Source: Gp6-AA40 sp963772955 (GTDB taxonomy: Bacteria > Acidobacteriota > Vicinamibacteria > Vicinamibacterales > UBA2999). Taken from it: a DNA stretch of 64,000 nt. The notes below the pieces were generated by a model. That model had not been told where the DNA came from, ran no database searches, and saw only the letters and a program-made list of their open reading frames with translations. The DNA is taken from the NCBI GenBank assembly GCA_963772955.1, contig CAVYZF010000008.1:248001-312000 (forward strand), written 5' to 3'. The translations under genes were made by a program, and so were the position numbers. Below, one piece after another: positions 16,533 to 25,055 of this stretch (positions are counted from its first letter, which is position 1; every line of letters starts with the position of its first letter).

Positions 16533-18214
16533 TGCGCCTGATTGCCAGGATCGTCGTCGCCCTCGCCTTCGCCATTGTCATCGCTGTTCCACTCGCCGGA
16601 CAGGGGCCGCCGCCAGACACCAAGCTCCCGCCGCTTCCGCATCCGAAGCTTCCGGCGGTCACGTCGCAAGACATCCTCGACGGATTCAAGAATCCCTCGC
16701 GCTGGCTGACGTTCTCGGGCAACTACAGCGGGCAACGCCATAGCCCGTTGAAACAGATCACGCCCGACAACGTTCGCCGTCTCGTGCCGCAGTGGACGTT
16801 CCAGGCCGAGGGCATGGCGATCGGTCGCGGCTTCGAGGCGACGCCGATCATTCAGGACGGGATCATGTACGTCAGCGGGACCGGCAACTACGCCTGGGCC
16901 GTTGACATGCGCAGCGGCCGTCAGATCTGGCGGTATCGACGCGTGCTTCCGCCGGGGCTGACCTACGGAGGGGGCAATCCCGCGAACCGCGGAATGGCGA
17001 TCCTCGGCGATCGGCTGTTCATGGGCACGCTCGACGCCCATCTGATCGCGCTCGATCGCAACAGCGGTGAAGTGCTCTGGGATGTCGCGGTCGACGACTT
17101 CAAGACCGGTCACGCGATCACCGGTGCGCCGCTCGTCGTGAAGGACAAGGTCATCGTCGGTAACGCGGGCGGTGATTTGCCGACGCGCGGATTTCTCGAT
17201 GCCTACGATCCGGCGACCGGCAAGCGCATCTGGCGCTTCTACACGATTCCTGCGGCAGGCGAGCCTGGCAGCGAGACGTGGTCGGACGCGGCCGTTTTAC
17301 CGCGCGGCGGCGGCGCCACGTGGATGACCGGGAGCTACGACCCTGAGCTGAATACGATCTACTGGGGCACCGGCAACCCCCAGCCCGATTACTACGGGCT
17401 CGATCGACAGGGCGACAACCTCTACACGGCCTCGCTCATCGCTGTCGACGCGGATAGCGGCAAGCTGAAGTGGCACTTCCAATTCACGCCGCATGATCTG
17501 CACGATTGGGATTCCAATCACGTACCCGTGCTCGCCGACGCCATGATCGGCGGACGCGCGCGCCAGGTCGTGATGGTCGCGAATCGCAACAGCTTCTTCT
17601 ACGTGCTCGACCGCGTCACGGGAAAGCTCATTCTGGGCAAGCCGTACAACGGCACGCAGTGGGCGCGCGAGCTCGGACCTGACGGTAAGCCGATCGTGTT
17701 GAGCAACGGCGCCATCTTCCCGGGCGAGACGAAGGAACCGCCGTGCGTTCCCGATTTCCGCGGCGGCACCAACTTCAACCCGCCCTCGTACGATCCGGCG
17801 CTGCAGTTGTTTTTCGTGATGGCGCGAGAGACGTGCGCGATCTACACGCCAATCAAGCAGGAGATGGTGCCCGGCCGTGTGTTCATGAGCGGCGGGATGC
17901 GCAAGCTGCCGGAACCTGACTACGGCGCGGTGCGCGCGCTCGACGTTCAGACGGGCGCGATCAAGTGGGAGTTCAAGCTGCCGACGCCATCGCTCGCCGG
18001 GGTCATGTCGACAGCCTCGGGTCTGGTATTCGCAGGAGACAACGAGGGGAACTTCAACGCCTTCGACTCAAAGACGGGCAAGCATCTCTGGTCGTATCGC
18101 ACGGGCTCCCTCATCTGGGGTGCGGCGCCGACAACGGTCATGCTCGACAAGCGTCAGCTGGTTCTTCTGCCGTCGGGGAATACGCTGATGGCCTTCGGGT
18201 TGATGGAGCCGTAG
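16532..18214 (+). CDS. PQQ-dependent alcohol-dehydrogenase-like quinoprotein
   Basis: The product has 560 residues. After a signal peptide (IVVALAFAIVIAVPLAGQG) comes an eight-bladed PQQ propeller: WLTFSGNYSGQRHSPLKQI at the start, blade tryptophan motifs such as SGEVLWDVAV, the metal/substrate region TPHDLHDWDSNHVP, and a closing VFAGDNEGNFNAFD. It lacks the adjacent-cysteine ring seen in the homologue at 46610 and has no fused haem. By family it oxidises an alcohol or aldehyde in the periplasm and passes electrons to a cytochrome c; the haem domains encoded just upstream are candidate acceptors. The Asp-x-Asp in HDWDS resembles the lanthanide-site pattern, which remains unproven here. Confidence 0.88.
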   Translation: MRLIARIVVALAFAIVIAVPLAGQGPPPDTKLPPLPHPKLPAVTSQDILDGFKNPSRWLTFSGNYSGQRHSPLKQITPDNVRRLVPQWTFQAEGMAIGRGFEATPIIQDGIMYVSGTGNYAWAVDMRSGRQIWRYRRVLPPGLTYGGGNPANRGMAILGDRLFMGTLDAHLIALDRNSGEVLWDVAVDDFKTGHAITGAPLVVKDKVIVGNAGGDLPTRGFLDAYDPATGKRIWRFYTIPAAGEPGSETWSDAAVLPRGGGATWMTGSYDPELNTIYWGTGNPQPDYYGLDRQGDNLYTASLIAVDADSGKLKWHFQFTPHDLHDWDSNHVPVLADAMIGGRARQVVMVANRNSFFYVLDRVTGKLILGKPYNGTQWARELGPDGKPIVLSNGAIFPGETKEPPCVPDFRGGTNFNPPSYDPALQLFFVMARETCAIYTPIKQEMVPGRVFMSGGMRKLPEPDYGAVRALDVQTGAIKWEFKLPTPSLAGVMSTASGLVFAGDNEGNFNAFDSKTGKHLWSYRTGSLIWGAAPTTVMLDKRQLVLLPSGNTLMAFGLMEP

Positions 18215-18263
18215 GCAACTCCGAACTTCCAACCGCCAATGACCAACTCGCCACACCCAATGC
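18215..18263. repeat. CCAACTC-type heptamer array spanning a gene start
   Basis: Seven consecutive 7-mers, related to CCAACTC and CCAATGA, run directly from the stop codon of the PQQ dehydrogenase. Both candidate start codons of the next gene (ATG at 18239 and ATG at 18260) lie in CCAATG words of this array, so the array contributes the start site. Confidence 0.75.
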
Positions 18264-19462
18264 TCAAGTCCGTCGCTCTGCTTGCGGCGCTGCCACTCGT
18301 CGCATCGTTCGCATTTGCACAGGCACCGCGCTCCTCTCCACCACCCCCGGCGCTGCCGCAGACGTTCTTCTCGTCGGAGCTTCAGATCCGCGTGGTGCCT
18401 GTGGCCACGGGGCTCTCGCATCCATGGAGCCTCGCGTTTCTGCCAGACCCCTCGACTCCGCTCGGGGCAGGTGGCGTGACAATTCTGGTCACGGAGCGAG
18501 AGGGGCGGCTGCGAATCGTAAAGAACGGCAAGCTCGATCCGACTCCCATCGCAGGGACGCCCAAGGTCTTCGCACGAGTTCTTGCTGGCCTGCTCGACGT
18601 GGCCTTGCACCCCCAGTACGAGCAGAACCACATCATCTACCTGAGTTATTCGAAGGCGGGTGAGAACAACCTCACGACCACAGCGCTCGCGCGCGGTGTC
18701 TTCGATGGCACGTCACTCAACGACGTCAAGGACATCTTCGTCGCGAACTCGTGGAGCAAGTCGACGACGAATTTCGGTGGACGCATTGCGTTCGACAAAG
18801 CGGGCCTCTTGTATCTCACCGTCGGCGAACGTCAGGAACAGGATCGCGCGCAGAAGCCGGGCGATCACGGCGGCAAGGTGCTGCGCCTTCGCGACGATGG
18901 GAGTGTGCCGCCTGACAATCCGTTCGTTGGGAAGCAGGGTTACCTGCCGGAAATCTATTCGTTGGGACATCGAAGCCCGCAAGGGTTGGCAATGAACCCC
19001 GCGACTGGCGCCCTGTGGGAGAACGAGCACGGTCCTCTCGGCGGCGACGAGCTGAACATCATCCAGGCGGGGAAGAACTACGGCTGGCCCCTCGTCACAT
19101 TCGGCACCGACTACGACGGCACGAAGATTAGCGATTCGACGTGGCGCGTCGATCTCGAGGCGCCATTCGTGTATTGGGTTCCGTCGATTGCGATCTCAGG
19201 ACTGACGTTCTATACAGGCGATCGCTTCCCGGCGTGGAAGGGCAACGTGTTCGTCGGCGCGATGTTTCAAGGCCGCACACGGGGCACGGGTCATATCCAG
19301 CGCATCGTGATCAACGCAGCGGGGCGTCCGATCAATCGCGAGCCGATCCTCACCGAACTGCGACAGCGCATCCGTGATGTAAGGCAAGGACCTGATGGGA
19401 TGCTTTACGTGCTCACCGATGAAGACGCAGGCATGCTGCTGCGCATTGAACCAGCGAATTGA
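18260..19462 (+). CDS. PQQ-dependent soluble sugar dehydrogenase (aldose dehydrogenase type)
   Basis: The product has about 400 residues. A signal peptide (LKSVALLAALPLVASFAFAQ) precedes a six-bladed propeller of the sGDH/YliI family: GLSHPWSLAFLPD, VTEREGRLRIV, LLDVALHPQY, GGRIAFDKAGLLYLTVG, GHRSPQGLAMNPATGALWENEHGP (catalytic His and PQQ ligands) and GPDGMLYVLTDEDAG. I prefer the ATG at 18260; one at 18239 adds seven repeat-encoded residues. Between SLAFLPD and ILVTERE there is an unusual DPSTPLGAGGVT stretch encoded by a palindrome fragment (18446-18470). It probably oxidises aldose sugars in the periplasm. Confidence 0.9.
   Translation: MLKSVALLAALPLVASFAFAQAPRSSPPPPALPQTFFSSELQIRVVPVATGLSHPWSLAFLPDPSTPLGAGGVTILVTEREGRLRIVKNGKLDPTPIAGTPKVFARVLAGLLDVALHPQYEQNHIIYLSYSKAGENNLTTTALARGVFDGTSLNDVKDIFVANSWSKSTTNFGGRIAFDKAGLLYLTVGERQEQDRAQKPGDHGGKVLRLRDDGSVPPDNPFVGKQGYLPEIYSLGHRSPQGLAMNPATGALWENEHGPLGGDELNIIQAGKNYGWPLVTFGTDYDGTKISDSTWRVDLEAPFVYWVPSIAISGLTFYTGDRFPAWKGNVFVGAMFQGRTRGTGHIQRIVINAAGRPINREPILTELRQRIRDVRQGPDGMLYVLTDEDAGMLLRIEPAN
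18446..18470. repeat. Half-copy of the CCCGAGC...GTCGAGGG palindrome inside a gene
   Basis: The reverse complement of this 25-bp stretch contains CCCGAGCGGAGTCGAGGGG. It matches, with one difference in the shared part, the right half of the full elements at 27026-27069 and 19491-19534. It is translated in frame within the PQQ sugar dehydrogenase, at a loop between two conserved strands. Confidence 0.65.
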
Positions 19463-19490
19463 GGTCAGACATGCGTGTCCACGACACACC

Positions 19491-19534
19491 GCCCTTCGAC
19501 GCTGCTCAGGGCGCCCCGAGCGTCAGTCGAGGGG
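19491..19534. repeat. Full copy of the CCCTTCGAC...GTCGAGGG palindromic element
   Basis: The element runs from CCCTTCGACGCTGCTCAGGG to GTCGAGGGGCG with an imperfect inner inverted repeat. It is nearly the same as the copy at 27026-27069. It is in the space after the sugar dehydrogenase and directly abuts a second, different repeat (19536-19598). Confidence 0.75.
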
Positions 19535-19535
19535 C

Positions 19536-19598
19536 GAGGCACAGAGGCACAGAGAATTCTTTTGTTTGGATCTCGGTGCCGCGGTGCCTCTGTGTGTC
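19536..19598. repeat. GAGGCACAGAGGCACAGAG hairpin element, copy 1
   Basis: The left arm GAGGCACAGAGGCACAGAG and right arm GGTGCCGCGGTGCCTCTGTG are imperfectly complementary, with a short AT-rich loop. Copy 2 is at 51733-51795. The right arm here contains the GTG (19592) that best starts the following VOC gene. Confidence 0.75.
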
Positions 19599-20447
19599 GG
19601 ATTCTGTGTTTGACGCTGCTATTTGCCCCAGCTTCCGCGTGGGCACAATTGGCCTCGCCCAACAAGGCTGGCGTCTCGATGGGGCACCTTCACTACATCG
19701 TGAAGGACGTTGAGGCGAACAAACGCTTCTGGATGGCGCTTGGCGGAACGGTGCTCATCGACGGCAATTCCGCCCTGCTCCAGTTTTCCGATGTCTTTGT
19801 GCAGCTCACACCCGGCGAGTCGACGGGCGGAACCGAAGGATCGGTCGTCAATCACGTGGCGTTTCGCGTGCAGTCGTTCTCGACAGTCGAGGCTGCCGGC
19901 CTGAAAGTCACCCGACTTGCCAATTTCCCCGGCGTGGGTTCGACGATGACTCCCGAGGGTGAACGGATCGAGCTGTTCGAGAACAGCGCGACGAATCTGA
20001 CGTTCACGCAGGATGCCGGCTATCAGGATCCGCTGGCCGAGCGCCACAACCGCCCGCTCCCGATTCCCATCGCCTTCCATCACATCCACCTGTACCTGCC
20101 GGCCGGGAAAGTGGCAGAGGCCAAGGCCTGGTACACGACGATGTTTGGCGGTGTGCCCGGTAAGCGCTCGAACTACGACGCCGTGGACCTGCCGGGTGTC
20201 AACTTGAACTTCAGCGAGGCGCCAAAGCCGACGGTGCCGTTGAAGGATCGGATGCTCATGCACATCGGGTTCGAGATCCAAAACCTCGCGGCCTTCTGCC
20301 TGCGGCTCGAATCACTCGGGTGTACGCTTTGATGTGCCCTATGGCCGCGGCCGCGACGAAGGGGCCGTGTTGACCGACCCGTGGGGCACGACGATCTCGT
20401 TGACGGAGTCGTTCAGAGCCGCGTCTCCCACATCCAGGCGGAGGTAG
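19592..20447 (+). pseudogene. Exported VOC (glyoxalase-fold) protein with a +1 frameshift near its 3' end
   Basis: It has a signal peptide (CRILCLTLLFAPASAWAQ) and two VOC modules: MGHLHYIVKDVEANKRFWMALGG and FHHIHLYLPAGKVAEAKAWY. Reading stops at 20332, but one extra base around 20317-20323 separates it from a frame that continues FDVPYGRGRDEG then LTDPWGTTISLTESF to a stop at 20445-20447. Removing one base gives 284 residues, exactly the length of the intact homologue at 48886-49740, and restores the conserved DPWGT...EL end. The GTG at 19592 was chosen because it begins the signal peptide. This is either a real disruption or a sequence error. The VOC reaction is unknown; by family it is metal-dependent. 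Confidence 0.82.
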
Positions 20448-20451
20448 TCCG

Positions 20452-21411
20452 ATGCGCCTTCGATATCTCGTGTCAGGCTCGGCCGCGGCATGCGCCGCTG
20501 CGCTCGTGAGCGTGATGGTTGCGCCGCTCTCCGGGCAGAGCGCGCCACGCACGCCGTGGGGCGACCCCGATCTTCAGGGGACGTACACCAACACCTATGA
20601 GAGCGGCACGCCGCTCGAGAAGCCGGACGAGTTCGCAGGGCGCACGCTCGACCAGGTCAAGGGCGAGGAGCTCGCCAACATCAGGCGCGCGATTCAGAAG
20701 CGGACGATCGGCGCGTTCCTCGGTCCCGAACACGCGCCCGACAATTGGTGGCAGGACAACCTGTATCTCGATCGCGGCAGCCAGGCCTGGTTCGTGATCG
20801 ATCCGCCCGACGGCAAGATTCCGTCGCTGACGCCGGAAGCGCAGAAGAAGGCGCAGGCCCGTGCCGCGGCTCGCAAGGCGAGCACGCGCGGGCCGGCCGA
20901 CTCGTACGAAGATCGCAGTCTCTACGATCGCTGTATTACGCGCGGTCTTCCCGGTTCGATGATGCCGGCGATTTACGGCAACCAGTATCAAATTGTCCAG
21001 GGGCCTGGCTACGTCGCAATCCTCTACGAGATGATCCATGAGACGCGCGTGATTCCGCTCGACAATCGCGCGTCAATCGGCCGGAACATCACGCAGGACA
21101 TGGGCGATGCGCGCGGCCATTGGGACGGCGACACACTCGTGGTGACGACGAAGAACTTCAAGGAGCGGAGCGTGTACCGCAACGCCAACGCGGACACGCT
21201 CACGTTAACCGAGCGCTTCCAGCGTGTCGCGCCCGACAAGGTTCGTTGGACGGTGACGGTCGACGATCCCGCAACCTGGACCAGACCGTGGACGTTTTCG
21301 CTTCCGCTCACGGCGGATCCCAACCCGATGCCGCACTACGAGTGCCACGAAGGCAACTACGGTTTGAAGAACATCCTCAGCGCGGCGCGCGCGGAGGAAA
21401 AGCAAAGGTAG
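20452..21411 (+). CDS. Secreted hypothetical protein of the PWGDPDLQG / CHEGNYG family
   Basis: The product has 319 residues. A signal peptide (LVSGSAAACAAALVSVMVA) is followed by APRTPWGDPDLQGTYTNTYE, a helical region, DRCITRGLPGSMMPAIYGN, GPGYVAILYEMIHETRVIPLD, GHWDGDTLVVTTKNF and a terminal YECHEGNYGLKNIL. The genes at 26435-27419 and 36582-37541 share every block. None has a recognisable catalytic motif; the conserved Cys-His-Glu near the C-terminus is the best candidate for a functional site. It lies 2 bp before an MmgE/PrpD gene, so it is probably exported alongside that catabolic operon, perhaps for substrate capture. Confidence 0.8.
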   Translation: MRLRYLVSGSAAACAAALVSVMVAPLSGQSAPRTPWGDPDLQGTYTNTYESGTPLEKPDEFAGRTLDQVKGEELANIRRAIQKRTIGAFLGPEHAPDNWWQDNLYLDRGSQAWFVIDPPDGKIPSLTPEAQKKAQARAAARKASTRGPADSYEDRSLYDRCITRGLPGSMMPAIYGNQYQIVQGPGYVAILYEMIHETRVIPLDNRASIGRNITQDMGDARGHWDGDTLVVTTKNFKERSVYRNANADTLTLTERFQRVAPDKVRWTVTVDDPATWTRPWTFSLPLTADPNPMPHYECHEGNYGLKNILSAARAEEKQR

Positions 21412-21413
21412 TC

Positions 21414-22766
21414 ATGAACGAAACCAAGACTCTCGCCTCCTACATCGTCAAGAACCGCTGGGAAGACATCCCCGAAGACGTCCGCCACGAAGCCAGGCGA
21501 TCGCTGATCAACGTCATCGGCTGCGCCATCGGAGGCAGCCCGCATCAGGCCGTGACGACGGCGATTCGCGCGCTCTCACCGTTCTCCGGTGAGCGGACCG
21601 CGAGCATCGTCGGTCGCCCCGAGCGGCTCGATCCGCTTCATGCGTCACTGATGAATGGCATCAGCTCGCACGTCGAGGACTACGACGATACGACTCCCAA
21701 GAACTACAGCCACACGAGCTCGCCGGTAAGCTCCGCGCTCCTGGCGTACGCGAGCGCCAATCGCGTGCGTGGCCGTGACTTCGTCGAAGCGTTCGTCCTC
21801 GGCTTCGAGGCGGCGTCGCGAGTGGGCAACGTGGTGTATCCGGCGCACTACGACGTCGGCTGGCACATGACCGGCACGATTGGCGTGTTCGGCGCTGCGG
21901 CGGCCATCGGCAGGCTGATCGGTCTCAACGAGCAGCAGATGGTGTGGGCGCTGGGCCTTGCCGCAACGCAGTCCGCCGGCCTGCGCGAGATGTTCGGCTC
22001 GATGGGGAAGGCGTTTCACCCCGGCCGGTCGGCGCAGAACGGTTACGCTGCCGCGCTCCTGGCGCAGGCGGGCTTCACCGCGGGCGAGCGCGGTATCGAA
22101 GGCCCGCGAGGTTTCGCACACGTGCTGGCGGCGACGCGGGATCTGTCGAAGATCACGACGCGCCTCGGCGTCGATTTCGATCTGCGCGAGAACACCTACA
22201 AGCCGTTCCCGTGCGGCATCGTCAATCACCCGACGATCGACGGCGCCATTCAGATTCACAACGAGCATCACCCCGACCCCGCGTCGATCGTCGCCGTCAG
22301 GCTTCGTGTGGCGCCGCTCGTGCTCGACCTGTGCAACCAGCAGAACATCACGAAGGGGTTGCAGGGCAAGTTCTCCGTGTATCACGGCGCCGCCGTCGGG
22401 CTCGTGCGCGGCAAGGGCGGCCTCCGCGAGTACACCGACGAAGCGGTCAACGATCCGGCGATCAGGCGCGTGCGGGAGTTGACGACGGCCACGGGCGATC
22501 CGTCCGTGACCGAAGACCAGGTCAATGTCGAGATCGAGCTGCGTGACGGCAGGAAGCTCTCGAAGTTCGTCGCGCAATCGCTCGGCAACATCCATCGTCC
22601 GCTGACCGACAAGCAGCTCGAGGAGAAGTTCCGCGATCAGGCGATCCTCGTCCTGCCGGCGCGTGAGGTCGAGTCGGTCATTCAACTGTGCTGGAAGATC
22701 GATCAGCTCGACGATGTCGGTGAGCTGGTGGCGGCGACCGTCCCTGCGGCCGCTGCTGTCGTGTAA
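21414..22766 (+). CDS. MmgE/PrpD family protein (2-methylcitrate dehydratase / cis-aconitate decarboxylase fold)
   Basis: The product has 450 residues and is cytoplasmic. It starts at the ATG 2 bp after the preceding stop; the family N-terminus LASYIVKNRWEDIPEDVRHEARRSL begins immediately. Family landmarks include HASLMNGISSHVEDYDDT, GWHMTGTIGVFGAAAAIGRL, KAFHPGRSAQNGYAAALLA and the KPFPCGIVNHPTIDGAI motif. Characterised members dehydrate 2-methylcitrate or decarboxylate cis-aconitate to itaconate; the exact substrate cannot be read from sequence. A second MmgE/PrpD gene at 25056 and a transporter between them suggest related acids handled in the same pathway. Confidence 0.9.
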   Translation: MNETKTLASYIVKNRWEDIPEDVRHEARRSLINVIGCAIGGSPHQAVTTAIRALSPFSGERTASIVGRPERLDPLHASLMNGISSHVEDYDDTTPKNYSHTSSPVSSALLAYASANRVRGRDFVEAFVLGFEAASRVGNVVYPAHYDVGWHMTGTIGVFGAAAAIGRLIGLNEQQMVWALGLAATQSAGLREMFGSMGKAFHPGRSAQNGYAAALLAQAGFTAGERGIEGPRGFAHVLAATRDLSKITTRLGVDFDLRENTYKPFPCGIVNHPTIDGAIQIHNEHHPDPASIVAVRLRVAPLVLDLCNQQNITKGLQGKFSVYHGAAVGLVRGKGGLREYTDEAVNDPAIRRVRELTTATGDPSVTEDQVNVEIELRDGRKLSKFVAQSLGNIHRPLTDKQLEEKFRDQAILVLPAREVESVIQLCWKIDQLDDVGELVAATVPAAAAVV

Positions 22767-22769
22767 GCC

Positions 22770-23681
22770 GTGCGGCGTTCGTTCTTCGCGCTCGTCGTCG
22801 GGGCGCTCATAGCGGCGTGCGGGAGCGAGCAATGGCCGAGTCCGCCCGCCGTCGAGCAGCCGAAGTACGAGGCTGACTATCGCGCGTGGCGCGAGTCGCA
22901 GCAGGCACTGATCAGCGACGTACTCTCGATTGTTGGTGTCTGGCCGCTGGAGCAGGGCGAGACGGCGTTCGGCTCCGATGCGACGCTCCCGATCGTTCTT
23001 CCTCTGAGCGGCCCGGCGAATCGCGCGGGTGTGTTGCGACGCGATGGCGCGATGATCAGCGTCGTTCCGGCGGCCGACTCGGCGCTTCGATTGGCGGACG
23101 GTAGACCTGTCAGGGACGCCATGACGCTCGAACAGGAGGTCTGGCTCGATTCGCTGCTGCTCTACGTGTCGGACGCCGGCGACGATCGCCGTTGGCTGAC
23201 CGCGCGTGACATGAAGCATCCGGCCATCGCCAACGCGCCGGCACTGGAGATGTATCCACTCGACGCGAAGTGGAGAGTCTCGGCCCGCTTCGATGCGTTC
23301 CAGTCACCGAAGCCGGTGCAGGTCTCCGATGTTCGCGGCGGTGCGATGCACTTCCTGGCGCTCGGTCAGCTGGTGTTCCGGCTGGACGGGCGCGAGCATC
23401 GCCTGACGGCATTTGGCGAGCCGGGCGGAGGCGAGTTCTTCGTGATGTTCAAGGACGAGACGAACCAGACGACGACCTATGGCGGGTATCGAATCCTGAC
23501 GCCTGCAGTCGTGAACGGCGGGGAGTGGACCGTTCTGGACTTCAACTTCGCGTTCAACCCGCCGTGCGCGTATTCGCGCTACACGCTGTGTCCGCTGCCG
23601 CCACGCGAGAACACGCTGCCGGTCGGGATCGAAGCCGGATTGAAGCGCCTGCCGTCGGCACAGGGCTATTCGCCGTCCTGA
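22770..23681 (+). CDS. DUF1684 family lipoprotein
   Basis: The product has 303 residues and starts at a GTG 3 bp after the MmgE/PrpD stop. It has a short signal peptide with lipobox IAAC. The DUF1684 signature is clear: DFNFAFNPPCAYSRYTLCPLPPRENTLPVGIEAGLK at the C-terminus (read in pieces: NPPCAYS, CPLPPRENTLP) and YGGYRILTPAV. DUF1684 proteins have no known reaction. Its place between a dehydratase and a transporter suggests an envelope-anchored helper for this catabolic gene set. Confidence 0.85.
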   Translation: MRRSFFALVVGALIAACGSEQWPSPPAVEQPKYEADYRAWRESQQALISDVLSIVGVWPLEQGETAFGSDATLPIVLPLSGPANRAGVLRRDGAMISVVPAADSALRLADGRPVRDAMTLEQEVWLDSLLLYVSDAGDDRRWLTARDMKHPAIANAPALEMYPLDAKWRVSARFDAFQSPKPVQVSDVRGGAMHFLALGQLVFRLDGREHRLTAFGEPGGGEFFVMFKDETNQTTTYGGYRILTPAVVNGGEWTVLDFNFAFNPPCAYSRYTLCPLPPRENTLPVGIEAGLKRLPSAQGYSPS

Positions 23682-23760
23682 CGTATGGCCGCTGGTGACG
23701 AGCTCGTGGACTTCATCTAGACGCCGTGACAGCGGGCCTCGGATAGAATTTCGGACACCA

Positions 23761-25053
23761 TTGACCCAAACTGGGACGACCACGGCCGCAGCGGACGCGG
23801 AACGCCGCGTCTTCGCCAAGATCGGGTGGCGGCTGATGCCGATCCTGATCCTCGCCTACATCTTCAACTACCTCGATCGCAACAACGTCGGCTTTGCCGG
23901 CCTGACGATGAACCAGGCGATTGGATTGACGGCGACGCAGCTTGGTTTCGGCGCCGGCGTGTTCTTCATCGCCTACTGCCTGCTCGAGGTTCCCAGCAAT
24001 CTTGCTCTCTATCGGGTCGGTGCGCGCGTGTGGCTGTCGCGCATCATGATCTCGTGGGGGCTTGCGTCGGCGGCAACGGCCTTTGCCGTTGGGCCCAACA
24101 GCTTCTACGCTCTGCGACTGCTGCTCGGCGCGGCCGAAGCCGGCTTCTTCCCCGGTGTGGCCTTCTATCTCGGGACCTGGTTTCCGGCGCAGTATCGGAC
24201 GCGGATGATCGCGTGGTTCATGGTGGCGATTCCCGTGTCATCGGTCATCGGTGGACCAGTATCGGGTTGGCTGCTGGGCATGGACGGCGTCGCCGGCATC
24301 GCGGGATGGCAGTGGCTGTTCATCATCGAAGGGCTGCCGGTCGTGCTGATCGGCATCAGCCTGCTCTGGCTGCTCGCCGACAAACCCGAGGACGTGTCCT
24401 GGTTGTCGGACGAGGAGCGCCGCGTCGTCCGCGATCGGCTGCAGGCTGAACGACGTCCGCGCGAGGTTCGTCATCTCAGCGTGGCGATACGCGACGTGCG
24501 CGTGATCCTCCTCGCGCTCACGCAGTTCGGCTTTCTGGTGGGCTCGTACGCCATCGGGATCTTCCTGCCGTTGATGCTGCGCGAAGGCAAGCTCACCGAC
24601 GTCGAGATCGGGTTCGTGAGCAGCGGCTGCTATGTCGTTGCGGTCATCGGAATGATCCTGTGGGCCCGCCATGTTGACCGTGGCGCCAGCAAGGTCGTCA
24701 ACCTCGCACTCTCGTGCGTGCTCTCGGCGTGCGGATTCCTCGGGGCGATTCTGTTCTCGGGGAACTTCTGGGTGTCGGTGGCGATGATGGCCATCGCCCT
24801 TACGGGCATCAATGGCGCGCGCGCAATCTTCTGGACCATTCCGCCGCGATTCCTCACCGGCATGGCTGCCGCTGGCGGCCTGGCCTTCATCAATTCCATC
24901 GGCACGACCGGTGGATTCGTCGGGCCGTACGTGATGGGGTGGCTCACGGACGAGACCGGATCGTTCAACGCAGGTCTGCTGGCGATGAGCGGGTTCCTGA
25001 TCCTGGCCGCGGCGCTCGCGTGGTCGCTGCGCCGCTACGCCCCCGGGGAGTGA
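23761..25053 (+). CDS. MFS transporter, anion:cation symporter (ACS) family
   Basis: The product has about 430 residues and roughly 12 transmembrane helices. LMPILILAYIFNYLDRNNVGFAGL is the ACS-family TM1 region; ARVWLSRIMISWGLASAAT and GAAEAGFFPGVAFYLGTWFP are the conserved loops after TM2 and TM4. ACS members import organic anions such as tartrate, phthalate, hexuronates or 4-hydroxyphenylacetate. I favour the TTG at 23761, which has a TAGAAT -10-like box 12 bp before it. A GTG at 23695 would add 22 residues without hydrophobic character. The next MmgE/PrpD gene starts 2 bp after the stop, so the transported acid is probably its substrate or precursor. Confidence 0.88.
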   Translation: MTQTGTTTAAADAERRVFAKIGWRLMPILILAYIFNYLDRNNVGFAGLTMNQAIGLTATQLGFGAGVFFIAYCLLEVPSNLALYRVGARVWLSRIMISWGLASAATAFAVGPNSFYALRLLLGAAEAGFFPGVAFYLGTWFPAQYRTRMIAWFMVAIPVSSVIGGPVSGWLLGMDGVAGIAGWQWLFIIEGLPVVLIGISLLWLLADKPEDVSWLSDEERRVVRDRLQAERRPREVRHLSVAIRDVRVILLALTQFGFLVGSYAIGIFLPLMLREGKLTDVEIGFVSSGCYVVAVIGMILWARHVDRGASKVVNLALSCVLSACGFLGAILFSGNFWVSVAMMAIALTGINGARAIFWTIPPRFLTGMAAAGGLAFINSIGTTGGFVGPYVMGWLTDETGSFNAGLLAMSGFLILAAALAWSLRRYAPGE

Positions 25054-25055
25054 TC

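Noticed and set aside
21645..23219. A 524-codon open frame on the minus strand
   Set aside because: It is antisense to the MmgE/PrpD gene and the DUF1684 gene. The product is Arg/His-rich without domain motifs, as expected for shadow frames in GC-rich DNA.
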